29,830 nt of DNA from Oscillibacter sp. CAG:241. Lineage in GTDB: Bacteria > Bacillota > Clostridia > Oscillospirales > Oscillospiraceae. The notes under the pieces were generated by a model, which did not search any database, was not told where the DNA came from, and saw only the letters and a list, made by a program, of their open reading frames with translations. Below, piece by piece: positions 1 through 7,204 of this stretch (the stretch's first letter is position 1; each line of letters starts with the position of its first letter). The stretch is from assembly GCA_000435975.1 (NCBI GenBank), contig FR884132.1, positions 16,249 to 46,078 on the forward strand. Reading direction: 5' to 3'. The position numbers and the translations under genes are program-made.

Positions 1-219
1 CGGTTCATCGAGGGAAATCTGCGGCAGCGGCGGCTGCGGGACATCTGGGAGGATCCGGAAGCGTTTGCGTATAACCGGCGGTTCACCCCGGAGCTGCTGA
101 CCGGAGACTGCGCCCGGTGCCGGATGGGACCGTGGTGCGCCGGAGGGTGCCGGTCGTATAACTATTTCGTCCACGGGAAGCTGTATGAGGCGCCGGTGTG
201 CGCCGGAGGCGCCAAATGA
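1..219 (+). CDS. Radical SAM/SPASM-domain protein, C-terminal fragment
   Basis: The window opens inside this gene; only the last 72 codons are present. The visible tail carries the cysteine pattern CxxCx5CxxxC followed by a further Cys near the end (DCARC, WCAGGC, APVC), which is the auxiliary Fe-S cluster signature of SPASM/twitch C-terminal domains. Family knowledge: such domains follow a radical SAM core in peptide-modifying enzymes (RiPP maturases, anaerobic sulfatase maturases). The core itself is outside the window, so the substrate cannot be told. The stop codon overlaps the ATG of the downstream XRE/TPR regulator (ATGA, 216-219), so the two are translationally coupled and probably one operon. 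The alternative is a SPASM-containing metabolic enzyme with no peptide substrate. Confidence 0.8.
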   Translation, partial: RFIEGNLRQRRLRDIWEDPEAFAYNRRFTPELLTGDCARCRMGPWCAGGCRSYNYFVHGKLYEAPVCAGGAK

Positions 220-1379
220 GCGCCGGGGCGGCAGCCGTGGGGCTGCGGCTGCGGCAGGAGCGGCTGAAGCGGGGCTGGAGCCAGGAGGGCCTGTGCCGGG
301 GCATCTGCGCGGCGTCGTATCTGTCCAAGATCGAGCAGGGCCGGGTCCAGGCCGCGCCGGAGCTGCTGGCGCTGCTGATGAAGCGGCTGGACCTGCCCTG
401 GTACGGCGAGAATCTGCCGGAGCTGGAGGGGCTGGTGGAGCGGCGGTACGCGCAGCTGCTGGACGGAGAACAGGAGGCGTTTCAGGACAGCCGGGCGGCG
501 TTCTCCCAGGCGCTGGAGACCATCCTGTCCAGTCCCCTGGCGGCGGACGGCCTGGTGCTGGACGCCGTGGACCGGCAGGACCCGTCGGACATCCCGGCGG
601 CGCTGGAGCCGTATCTGGACCGGCGGCAGCTGGCGCTGCTGCGGATCGTGCAGGACCGGGAGCCGGAGGCGGTGCGGCTGCTGCCGGAGGCGTACTGCTT
701 TCTGATGGCGGGCATTGCCGGGTATGAGCAGGGCGGCGACTATACCGGGGCCATGGCCTATCTGCGGCAGGGCTGCGACCTGGCGGCCCGGGACGGCCGG
801 GTGCGGCTGATGCTGGAATGCCGGCTGATTATGGGCAGCGTATGCTGCAACCAGCTGGACCTGGACGGTATGGAGGAGCACTATCGGGCGGCGGAGCGCA
901 TGGCCCGGGCCCTGGGACGGCAGGAGGACCTGCGGGCCATGGCCTATAACCGGGCCGCCACCCAGGTGGAGTGCGGCCGGTATCAGGAGGCGTATGGGTA
1001 TTTTTCCGCCCTGGAGCGGCCCCGGGTCATGGAGCTGCACAAGCTGGCGGTGTGCTGCGAGGGGCTGGGCCGGACCCGGGAGGCTCTGGACGCCCTGGAC
1101 CGGGCGGAGACGGCCCCGGAGGAGTATCCGGACCGGGCTCTGTGCATGGAGATCTGCGGGCTGGTGCGGCGCAGGCTGGAAAACCCCGGCTATCTGCGGG
1201 ATCCGGATTACGGCGCGGCGCTGATGGACGTGTTCCACCGCTGCCGGAGGGAGCTGCCCATCGGATACGCGGGGTTCCACCTGCCCTGGGTGCTGGAATG
1301 GCTCACCGCCGGGCGGCAGTATAAGCTGGCGTATGAGCTGGTGCGGGAGTTTCCCCTGGTCCCCGGGAGAAGCTCATGA
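216..1379 (+). CDS. XRE-family regulator with TPR-like C-terminal region
   Basis: The protein is 387 residues. An N-terminal helix-turn-helix of the XRE/Cro type spans about residues 6-60, with the pattern LRQERLKRGWSQEGL, then SYLSKIEQG. The rest is alpha-helical with repeated Tyr/Ala/Leu-rich segments (for example YEQGGDYTGAMAYLRQG and RYQEAYGYFSAL) resembling tetratricopeptide repeats. This architecture is shared with the Rgg/PlcR/AimR-like regulators, several of which bind short peptides. The start at 216 is preferred over an in-frame ATG at 198 because GGAGG at 205-209 sits 6 bases upstream and the ATGA overlaps the previous stop. Co-transcription with a radical SAM/SPASM gene suggests, but does not prove, control of or by a peptide product. 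No regulated promoter is visible in the window. A TPR protein-interaction role without a peptide ligand is equally possible. Confidence 0.8.
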   Translation: MSAGAAAVGLRLRQERLKRGWSQEGLCRGICAASYLSKIEQGRVQAAPELLALLMKRLDLPWYGENLPELEGLVERRYAQLLDGEQEAFQDSRAAFSQALETILSSPLAADGLVLDAVDRQDPSDIPAALEPYLDRRQLALLRIVQDREPEAVRLLPEAYCFLMAGIAGYEQGGDYTGAMAYLRQGCDLAARDGRVRLMLECRLIMGSVCCNQLDLDGMEEHYRAAERMARALGRQEDLRAMAYNRAATQVECGRYQEAYGYFSALERPRVMELHKLAVCCEGLGRTREALDALDRAETAPEEYPDRALCMEICGLVRRRLENPGYLRDPDYGAALMDVFHRCRRELPIGYAGFHLPWVLEWLTAGRQYKLAYELVREFPLVPGRSS

Positions 1380-1392
1380 CAGCGGCGGCGCT

Positions 1393-1586
1393 CTTTTTTG
1401 ACAGACTGAGCAGGCTGTCAAAAAAGCAGGCTTGCCTCCGCCTTCGGAAAGGAAGATAGTTACGAAAGAAACCCATCAGGGGTGTCTTTCGTTTTCAATC
1501 ACCGCATTTTCAGAACTTTCATAAAAGTTCTGAAAATGCTTGCTCAGCTTGTCAAAAAAGGGCACCTCCCTTTTTTGACAAGCTGA
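1393..1586 (+). repeat. Palindromic intergenic element, full copy A
   Basis: This element fills the gap between two convergent genes. Its ends are imperfect inverted repeats: CAGGCTGTCAAAAAA at 1411-1425, and the complement of CAGCTTGTCAAAAAA ending at 1585. Hairpins in order are: 1393-1404 with 1415-1426 (12 bp, partly flank); 1462-1474 with 1480-1492 (8 bp, a 1x1 bulge, 4 bp, 5-base loop); 1504-1519 with 1524-1539 (16 bp perfect); and 1544-1562 with 1568-1586 (19 bp perfect). Bases 1440-1501 are identical to the complement of 27229-27290. There is no ORF of note. It resembles a MITE or dispersed structured repeat; its family is unknown to me. Confidence 0.85.
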
Positions 1587-1592
1587 AGCTGA

Positions 1593-1620
1593 AATCCCTC
1601 CGGCCGGAGCCGGAGGGATT
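1593..1620. terminator. Hairpin terminator between convergent genes
   Basis: Eleven-base arms (1593-1603 and 1610-1620) with a six-base loop, followed on the plus strand by TTTTG. It lies between the XRE regulator (plus) and the LuxR-type regulator (minus) and could serve either direction, though the T-run is better on the plus strand. Confidence 0.6.
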
Positions 1621-1635
1621 TTGCTATGCTTCCGT

Positions 1636-1668
1636 CAGTCTTCCATCAGTCTTCCATCAGTCTTCCAT
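1636..1668. repeat. Three tandem 11-bp units at the 3' end of the LuxR-type gene
   Basis: The unit CAGTCTTCCAT occurs three times head to tail (1636-1646, 1647-1657, 1658-1668) and a fourth begins with CAG. The stop codon of the minus-strand regulator lies across units two and three. Because the stop is regenerated by any two adjacent units, loss or gain of one unit would leave the protein C-terminus unchanged. Confidence 0.8.
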
Positions 1669-4125
1669 CAGCTGCTCCAGGCGGCGGCGCTTGGTCCGGG
1701 CGTCGCCGGTCAGGTGCAGCTTGGAGTAGATCTGGTTGATGTACTGCTTCACCGTTCCCTCGGACAGGAACAGCTGCCCGGCGATCTCCCGGTTGCTGAG
1801 CCGCCGGGCCATCCGCTGGGCCACGGCCCATTCCCGCTCTGTCAGAGCGGCGAAGGTCTCCGGCCGCTGCCGGACGATCTGCACCGCCTGGCACCCGGCC
1901 TGGAAGCTCTGGCCGAACCGGGCGGCCCGGGCGGCAAAGTCGTCCCCGGCCTCCGGCAGCACCTCCCGCAGGTACCGGTAGCAGGCGGCAAAGGGCAGCA
2001 CCAGCCCGTCGGGCCGGGCCATATCCGCCGCCTGCCGGACCAGAGCCGCAGCCTCCCGGCGTTTGCCCAGCCGTTCATAGGCTGCGGCAGTCTGCGTCAG
2101 CACATAGATCTCCACCAGGGCGTAGTGCATCCCCCGGCACAGAGCCAGCAGCTTATCGCTGCCGCCGATGACCCGGGCATAGGCCCCCTGGGCCAGGAAT
2201 ACCTGGTTTTCGATCATCCGCATCATGGGCACGCAGGGCCCCAGGAAATTCACCGTATCCAGCCGGTGCTCCCGGAACAGGGAGGGGATGCTCTCCTCCT
2301 GCCCCAGCAGCGCCAGACACCAGGCGCTGCTGCTGTCGAAAATGTGCAGCCACATGGCGTTGTGCCGACCCAGCAGCTGCTCCCGGCGGCGGCGCAGGTC
2401 CGTCTCCGGGGCTTTCCCGGCAGCCAGGGCCAGCCGCATTTCCAGAAAGTCGCAGCAAAGAGCCATATTTTCCTGGCCGCTGCCCCGGATATCTGCCCGG
2501 GCCCGCTCCAGAGCAATGGCCGCGTCGTTGAGGCGCCCCTGGGCCAGGGCCGCCTCGCCCTCCATGATCCGCTGGGCGCCCATGCCGTGGCCGCCGGTGA
2601 TCTTGTAATAGTGGGGCATGCAGTCGTCCATCTCCGCCAGCTCCCGGGAAAGCTGCCCCGGGGTCCGGTGGAACATCATCAGCACCGACGGCGACCCGAA
2701 GGTCCAGCTGCCGCGGCTCTGGATGCTGACGGCCTGGTCGGTCATCTGGCGGCTGGCGCTGCGGTGCAGGCGGCTCATCTCCGTGATGTCGTTGTAATGC
2801 AGGAAGCTTTCGATCAGGTCGCACTCTCCCAGCAGATTGCCCCGCTGCCGGGGCGTCATGTCCGGGTGATTCCGGACGGATTCCAGCAGCAGCGCCTTCA
2901 GCTGCTGCATCCGGGGGATCTGCCCCCAGGTGAACATCCGCCGCATCAGCACCAGCAGGGCTGTGGGGTGCTCCATCAGCACCCGGTCACCGCAGCAGTC
3001 CAGCAGCTCCAGCACCTGCTGGGGCCGCAGGGCCGCCAGCAGAATGCCCGCATCCCGCTGGATCACGTCCAGGGCCGCGTCCCACCGGCCGCATTTGCCG
3101 AAGGCGGCCAGGGCCTGCAAATAGTCCCCCCGGTCCGCATACCAGCGGCCGTACCGGGCCCGGTATTCCGCCTGCTCCTCCGGGGGCAGGGCGTCAAAAT
3201 CCCGCTGGGCGCAGGCCTTCATCATGTGGTGGAACCGGTATCCCCCGCCGGGGAGCCGGGTGACAAAGGCGTTTTTCGCCGTCAGGTCCGCCAGGATCTC
3301 CGGTGTGTCCGGCTGGCCGGTAATATACCGGGCCATGTCCCCGGTGAACTCGTCGGCCTGACCCATAACCGCCAGGAACCTCTGCCGCCGGGGCGGCAGG
3401 GGCCGCAGCATGGCGGCGGTGAACATCTCATAAATGTCCGTTTCCCCGGGGTCCGCTCCCTGCTCCGTCAGGGCCCGGAGCCGCAGGTAAACGGCGGCCA
3501 TCCAGCCCTCCGTGGCCTGCTGCAGCTCTGCCAGCTGCTCCTGGTCCAGGGCCGCGCCGCAGCGGTGGACATAAGCCGCCAGCTCGCCGCCCTCCAGCCG
3601 CAGCTGCTCCGCGCCGATGCGGTGCAGCCGTCCGCCCAGCCGCAGCACCTGATCCCCGGACAGGATCCGGTCCCGGCTGGCGGCGATGAGGTGGACGTTT
3701 TCCGGCAGTCTCGCCGCCAGTTCGCATAAAAACCGCGCCATCCGGGGATCAGGCAGCAGGTGCAGGTCGTCTACAAACAGATACCAGGGCTCCGGCCGCC
3801 GCAGCTCCCGGCACAGGGTATCCACCAGCAGGCCGGTGGCCGCCGGATCCGTGGGGCAGTCAAAGCCCTCCAGGACGGTCAGTCCGGCGGCCCGAAAGGC
3901 CCGCCGTCCGCTTTCCCACAGGGCAGGCAGACTGTCGGAATAAATGCTGACGCGGATGGCCGAGCCCGGCGGCTGGGCCGCCAAAAACCAGTTTACCGCC
4001 GTGGTCTTTCCGTAGCCCATGGGGGCCGTCACCGTGGTCAGGGCGCAGCGGCCCATGGGCTCCAGGCTGGCCTGGAGCCGGGGGGATACATAAATTGCGC
4101 CGGGGTCCGGCTTTCGTCTTGCCAT
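1657..4125 (-). CDS. MalT-type STAND ATPase LuxR-family transcriptional regulator
   Basis: The protein is 822 residues, typical of the large ATP-dependent LuxR (MalT-like) regulators. An N-terminal P-loop is visible (APMGYGKTT, residues 34-42), with Walker B near 115-123 (LFVDDLHLL). A long helical region compatible with a TPR sensor follows. The C-terminus is a LuxR/GerE helix-turn-helix at about 760-815, with LTEREWAVAQ, then LSNREIAGQLFLSEGTVKQY. Family knowledge: such proteins oligomerise on nucleotide and inducer binding and activate nearby promoters. The start is ATG at 4125, with AAGGAGG about 10 bases upstream and 15 bases after the NUDIX stop, so it is probably the last gene of a tcdA-NUDIX-luxR operon. 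The target is unknown. A maltose role is not implied, although a maltodextrin locus lies 5 kb away under a LacI-type regulator. Confidence 0.88.
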   Translation of the reverse strand: MARRKPDPGAIYVSPRLQASLEPMGRCALTTVTAPMGYGKTTAVNWFLAAQPPGSAIRVSIYSDSLPALWESGRRAFRAAGLTVLEGFDCPTDPAATGLLVDTLCRELRRPEPWYLFVDDLHLLPDPRMARFLCELAARLPENVHLIAASRDRILSGDQVLRLGGRLHRIGAEQLRLEGGELAAYVHRCGAALDQEQLAELQQATEGWMAAVYLRLRALTEQGADPGETDIYEMFTAAMLRPLPPRRQRFLAVMGQADEFTGDMARYITGQPDTPEILADLTAKNAFVTRLPGGGYRFHHMMKACAQRDFDALPPEEQAEYRARYGRWYADRGDYLQALAAFGKCGRWDAALDVIQRDAGILLAALRPQQVLELLDCCGDRVLMEHPTALLVLMRRMFTWGQIPRMQQLKALLLESVRNHPDMTPRQRGNLLGECDLIESFLHYNDITEMSRLHRSASRQMTDQAVSIQSRGSWTFGSPSVLMMFHRTPGQLSRELAEMDDCMPHYYKITGGHGMGAQRIMEGEAALAQGRLNDAAIALERARADIRGSGQENMALCCDFLEMRLALAAGKAPETDLRRRREQLLGRHNAMWLHIFDSSSAWCLALLGQEESIPSLFREHRLDTVNFLGPCVPMMRMIENQVFLAQGAYARVIGGSDKLLALCRGMHYALVEIYVLTQTAAAYERLGKRREAAALVRQAADMARPDGLVLPFAACYRYLREVLPEAGDDFAARAARFGQSFQAGCQAVQIVRQRPETFAALTEREWAVAQRMARRLSNREIAGQLFLSEGTVKQYINQIYSKLHLTGDARTKRRRLEQLMED

Positions 4126-4140
4126 GGAACAATTGCCTCC

Positions 4141-4707
4141 TTACCGGGCCATATAGGCTGCGGCGCGCTGTGTCAGCTTGCTGTATACCCGCTGGACCAT
4201 CCACGGCTCCGTGGACGCCTCCAGCGCCTCCCGGGGCGTGAACCAGGCCACGCCGCTGTTTTCGTCGGGCTTCTGCCGCAGCGCCCGATCCCGGGCGCCC
4301 AGCAGATAGGTGACGTTCATGTGAATGTGGCTGGGGACATACTGCCCCCGCTTTTCGTGGCCGTCCACCGTCAGGCACTCCAGGGAGAAGATCCCCGGGT
4401 GCAGCAGCTCCAGCTGCCGCAGACCCGTTTCCTCCGTTACCTCCCGCATGGCCACCGCCAGCAGATCCCGGTCCCCGTCGGCGTGTCCGCCGGTCCAGGA
4501 CCAGGAGTGATAGAGGTTGTGATACACCATCACCACCTGCCGCCGGTCCGGGCTCAGGACCCAGGCGGAGGCGGTCATATGGGCGGTGAGGTTCTCCCGG
4601 TCAAATGCATCGGGATGTCCCGCCAAAAACCGCAAAATCCCGGTCTTGTCCCGCTGCTCCTGGGGACAAAGCGGGACAAAATTTTCAATATCCCGTATAA
4701 TATCCAT
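4141..4707 (-). CDS. NUDIX hydrolase
   Basis: The protein is 188 residues with a NUDIX box centred on GGHADGDRDLL and REVTEETGL. The REVTEETG core that binds the catalytic metal is intact; the earlier acidic position is Asp rather than Glu, as in a known subgroup with a one-residue longer spacing. NUDIX enzymes hydrolyse nucleoside diphosphates linked to another moiety; the substrate cannot be read from sequence. Start choice: a GTG at 4719 is in frame, but ATG 4707 has GAGG seven bases upstream and follows the tcdA stop by one base, so the shorter form is preferred. It lies between tcdA and the MalT-type regulator on the same strand. A house-cleaning role or production of a ligand for the regulator are both possible; nothing in the sequence decides. 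Confidence 0.85.
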   Translation of the reverse strand: MDIIRDIENFVPLCPQEQRDKTGILRFLAGHPDAFDRENLTAHMTASAWVLSPDRRQVVMVYHNLYHSWSWTGGHADGDRDLLAVAMREVTEETGLRQLELLHPGIFSLECLTVDGHEKRGQYVPSHIHMNVTYLLGARDRALRQKPDENSGVAWFTPREALEASTEPWMVQRVYSKLTQRAAAYMAR

Positions 4708-4708
4708 A

Positions 4709-5428
4709 TCAATCCTCACTATCCGCTATCAGGTCCCGGACAATGGCGGAGGCCATCAGGATGCCGGCGGTGGAGGGCACCCAGGGCACGCTGGCGGGCA
4801 CGCTGCGCCGCCCGGGGGACGGGGCCTCCAGCTGCCGGGTCTCGGCGGCCGGCTCGGGACTGTACACCACCTTCAGGTGCCGGATGCCCCGGTCCCGCAG
4901 CTCCCGGCGCATGACCCGGGCCAGGGGGCAGACAGAGGTCCTGGAAATGTCCGTTATCTGCAAAAGGCCGGGGTCCAGCTTGTTGCCGGTGCCCAGGGCG
5001 GAGATGATGGGGATGCCCCGCTGCCCCGCCTGGGCGATCAGGTCCAGCTTGCAGGTGACCAGGTCGATGCAGTCGGCGATATAGTCGAATTTCCCGGTGA
5101 AAAACGCATCCCGGTGGGCGGCGTCATAGGTGGCGCACAGGGGGTGGACCCGGAGGCCGGGGTTGATGTCCCGGCACCGCCGGGCGGCTGCTTCGGCCTT
5201 ATATTCCCCCACGGTGGAGGACAGGGCGTACAGCTGGCGGTTGATATTGGTGAGGCTCAGGGTATCCTGGTCCACCAGGGTCAGCTCCCCCACCCCGGAG
5301 CGGGCCAGGATCTCGGCGGCGTAGCTGCCCACGCCGCCCAGGCCGAACACCGCCACATGGCAGCGGGAGAGCCGGTCCAGGGCCCGGTCCCCCAGGACCA
5401 TTTCCGTGCGTAAAAATCTGTGTTCCAT
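4709..5428 (-). CDS. tcdA: tRNA threonylcarbamoyladenosine dehydratase (ThiF/E1-like)
   Basis: The protein is 239 residues, close to the usual size for TcdA. An E1-like nucleotide-binding fold is evident: GLGGVGSYAAEILARSGVG with the glycine-rich loop at about residues 28-46, then LVDQDTLSLTNINRQL, which contains the adenylate-contacting Asp, Asn and Arg. Near the C-terminal half SVCPLARVMRRELRDRG matches the family pattern. Family knowledge: TcdA adenylates and cyclises t6A37 of ANN-decoding tRNAs to ct6A. The ORF is open further upstream, but ATG 5428 has AAGGAG seven bases ahead and removes 63 residues without homology character. It is the first gene of the operon with the NUDIX and LuxR-type genes. 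No separate promoter is convincing in the 74-base gap after the peptidyl-prolyl isomerase gene. A different ThiF-like adenylyltransferase is the less likely alternative. Confidence 0.85.
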   Translation of the reverse strand: MEHRFLRTEMVLGDRALDRLSRCHVAVFGLGGVGSYAAEILARSGVGELTLVDQDTLSLTNINRQLYALSSTVGEYKAEAAARRCRDINPGLRVHPLCATYDAAHRDAFFTGKFDYIADCIDLVTCKLDLIAQAGQRGIPIISALGTGNKLDPGLLQITDISRTSVCPLARVMRRELRDRGIRHLKVVYSPEPAAETRQLEAPSPGRRSVPASVPWVPSTAGILMASAIVRDLIADSED

Positions 5429-5455
5429 AGCGGTCTCCTTGTCGGATAACAGTGG

Positions 5456-5488
5456 AAAAGAGGCTGGCAGCCGCCAGCCTCTTTTTTG
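5456..5488. terminator. Terminator hairpin after the peptidyl-prolyl isomerase gene
   Basis: Perfect 13-base arms (5456-5468, 5473-5485) with a four-base loop. The long T-run (TTTTTT) lies on the plus strand, and a shorter TTTT on the minus strand where the isomerase gene ends. Some read-through into tcdA is therefore plausible. Confidence 0.7.
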
Positions 5489-5502
5489 TTGCGTAATGGG
5501 GC

Positions 5503-7080
5503 TCAGCCCACGTACTTCATGCCGGAATTCTCGGTGGCGGTGATGTCCTTGACCAGGTTGGCGGACCACTCGGAGTAGTCCTTGTTCGTCATGGCGTTGC
5601 GGACCTGGACCATCCAATAGGGATCGTCGGTGCCCACGAAGTACATGACGTGGTAGCCGATGTAGCTGCCGCCGGCGGCATCGTTGGCCACGATGCCGGT
5701 ATCGCCGGCCTTGCGGCTGTCGTCAAAGCACCAGTCGTTGAACTCGCTGACCATCTGGCCCTTATAGACCTGCTTATACAGGCCGCCGTTGGTGTTGGAG
5801 CCGGGGTCCTCGGACAGCTTGTTGGCCAGGGCCGCGAAGCTCTCCTCGGTGGCGTCGCCGTCCTTCCAGGCCTGGAGGGCGTTCTCGGCCTCCTGCTTCT
5901 TGCCGGCCTTCAGCTCCTCCAGCTTGGCCTCGTAATCGTCGGCCTTGCTGTCCAGGCTGGAGGTGTCCACCTTGAACAGAATGTGGCGCACGTCCACGGT
6001 GTTGTACTCGTTGCGGCTGCGGCTGTGGAAGATCAGCAGATAGATGGAGGTGCCGTTTTCCACGAGCTCGGTGTCGCCGGCCTGGCGGCTGTCATCAAAC
6101 ACCCACTTGGTGGCGGCATCGCCGCTGTAGGTGCCGGACTCGGGGTGGGAATAGGTGGCGATGGACTCATATTCCTTGGCGGCCTTCTCGGGCAGGATGC
6201 CGGACTTGACGGTCTCCAGCACGGCGGCGGCGGCGTCCTTGGCCTTCTGCAGGGCGGCGGCGCTCTCCTCCTCGGTGGGCTGAACGGTGTTGCCGTCGGC
6301 GTCCTTGGTGGAGGCGGCGGCGCCTTTGAAGGTGATCATCTCATAGTTGGCCACGTCGAAGGAGTTCTTGTTCTCCTCGTAGTACTTCTGGAGCTCCTCG
6401 TCGGTGTACTGCAGGCTGTCGATATAATCCTGCTGATAGTGGGAGGCAATGATGGTGTCCTTCAGGATGCCCTTGAAGATCTTGACGGTCATGTTGCTGC
6501 CGTAGAGCTGCTTGATATACTCAGCCTCGCTCTTGCCGGCGGACTTGGCGTAGGTGGCCAGGGTCTCCATGGTGGAGTCCAGCTCCTTCTGCATGTCGTC
6601 GTTCCAGGTGATGTTCTTTTCGGCGGCGCCCTTCTTGAGCATGGTGATCTGGATCAGGCTCTTTTTGGCGGCGTCCCTGAAATAGGCGTCCCAGGTCATG
6701 TCGTCGGACACGCCCAGCAGGGTCTTGGCCATGTCGCTGAGGCTCTGCTGGGTCAGGGGGGTGGATTTGCTCAGGCCGTAATAGGAGGCATACTGGCTCT
6801 GGGCAATGGAGTTATAGGCCACATGGTAGAAATAGCTGACCTCGGCGGCGGAATATGTCTCGCCCTCCACGGTGACGGCGGAAGCACCCCGCTGGATCAC
6901 GTTGGAGTTCCAGACCAGCAGAACGGCGGCCACCAGCACGAACACGATGGCGATGCCGCCGTAGAGCCAGTTGTTCCGGCGCTGCTTGGCGCGCTCCTCC
7001 GCCTGGCGGGCGGCCTTGGGGTCCACGGCGCCGCTGGCGGCGAACTCCTGACGGGCTTTCTTTTCTCTGGATGCACTCAT
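5503..7080 (-). CDS. Membrane-anchored PpiC/SurA-type peptidyl-prolyl isomerase
   Basis: The protein is 525 residues. The N-terminus is a charged cytoplasmic stretch rich in Lys/Arg/Ala, then one hydrophobic segment at about residues 38-57 (LYGGIAIVFVLVAAVLLVW), so the body is extracytoplasmic. A SurA_N-like helical region follows (SYFYHVAYNSIAQSQYASYY and DDMTWDAYFRDAAKKSL). A parvulin-type domain starts at VDVRHILFKVDTSS and ends with GGSYIGYHVMYFVG. A second parvulin-like stretch with KWVFDDSRQAGDTELVENG precedes it, so there may be two repeats. It is presumed to assist folding of secreted proteins, like PrsA, but is anchored by a helix rather than a lipobox. Start ATG 7080 has AGAGGA about 11 bases upstream. 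Codon choice here (GGC, GTG, CTG) suggests good expression. Its promoter overlaps the terminator of the upstream amidohydrolase gene. Confidence 0.85.
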   Translation of the reverse strand: MSASREKKARQEFAASGAVDPKAARQAEERAKQRRNNWLYGGIAIVFVLVAAVLLVWNSNVIQRGASAVTVEGETYSAAEVSYFYHVAYNSIAQSQYASYYGLSKSTPLTQQSLSDMAKTLLGVSDDMTWDAYFRDAAKKSLIQITMLKKGAAEKNITWNDDMQKELDSTMETLATYAKSAGKSEAEYIKQLYGSNMTVKIFKGILKDTIIASHYQQDYIDSLQYTDEELQKYYEENKNSFDVANYEMITFKGAAASTKDADGNTVQPTEEESAAALQKAKDAAAAVLETVKSGILPEKAAKEYESIATYSHPESGTYSGDAATKWVFDDSRQAGDTELVENGTSIYLLIFHSRSRNEYNTVDVRHILFKVDTSSLDSKADDYEAKLEELKAGKKQEAENALQAWKDGDATEESFAALANKLSEDPGSNTNGGLYKQVYKGQMVSEFNDWCFDDSRKAGDTGIVANDAAGGSYIGYHVMYFVGTDDPYWMVQVRNAMTNKDYSEWSANLVKDITATENSGMKYVG

Positions 7081-7140
7081 AGTTGTTTCAGTCCTCTCGA
7101 AAATAGGTATCGGATACCCTTTGTAGTGTGCTGTTGGTTG

Positions 7141-7169
7141 ATTATACAGGAAAAACCGCCTCTTCGCAA
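7141..7169 (-). promoter_or_regulatory. SigA-type promoter for the peptidyl-prolyl isomerase gene
   Basis: On the minus strand TTGCGA (7164-7169), a 17-base spacer and a consensus TATAAT (7141-7146). The start point would be about 55 bases before the ATG. The -35 box lies in one arm of the amidohydrolase terminator and the terminator T-run falls in the spacer. Confidence 0.7.
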
Positions 7170-7173
7170 GAGG
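7151..7173 (-). terminator. Terminator of the amidohydrolase gene
   Basis: Six-base arms (7159-7164 and 7168-7173) around a three-base loop, followed on the minus strand by CGG and TTTTT (7151-7155). It starts about 30 bases after the amidohydrolase stop. Confidence 0.55.
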
Positions 7174-7204
7174 GAATCGGGATTTCCCGGGAATTTAGGC
7201 GAAT

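Noticed and set aside
1636..1668. Frameshift at the end of the LuxR-type gene
   Set aside because: The 11-bp repeats lie across and after the stop; the helix-turn-helix domain is complete.
1621..3729. A 702-codon plus-strand frame opposite the LuxR-type regulator
   Set aside because: His/Pro/Gln/Leu-rich shadow translation; the minus-strand gene has Walker motifs and a LuxR helix-turn-helix.
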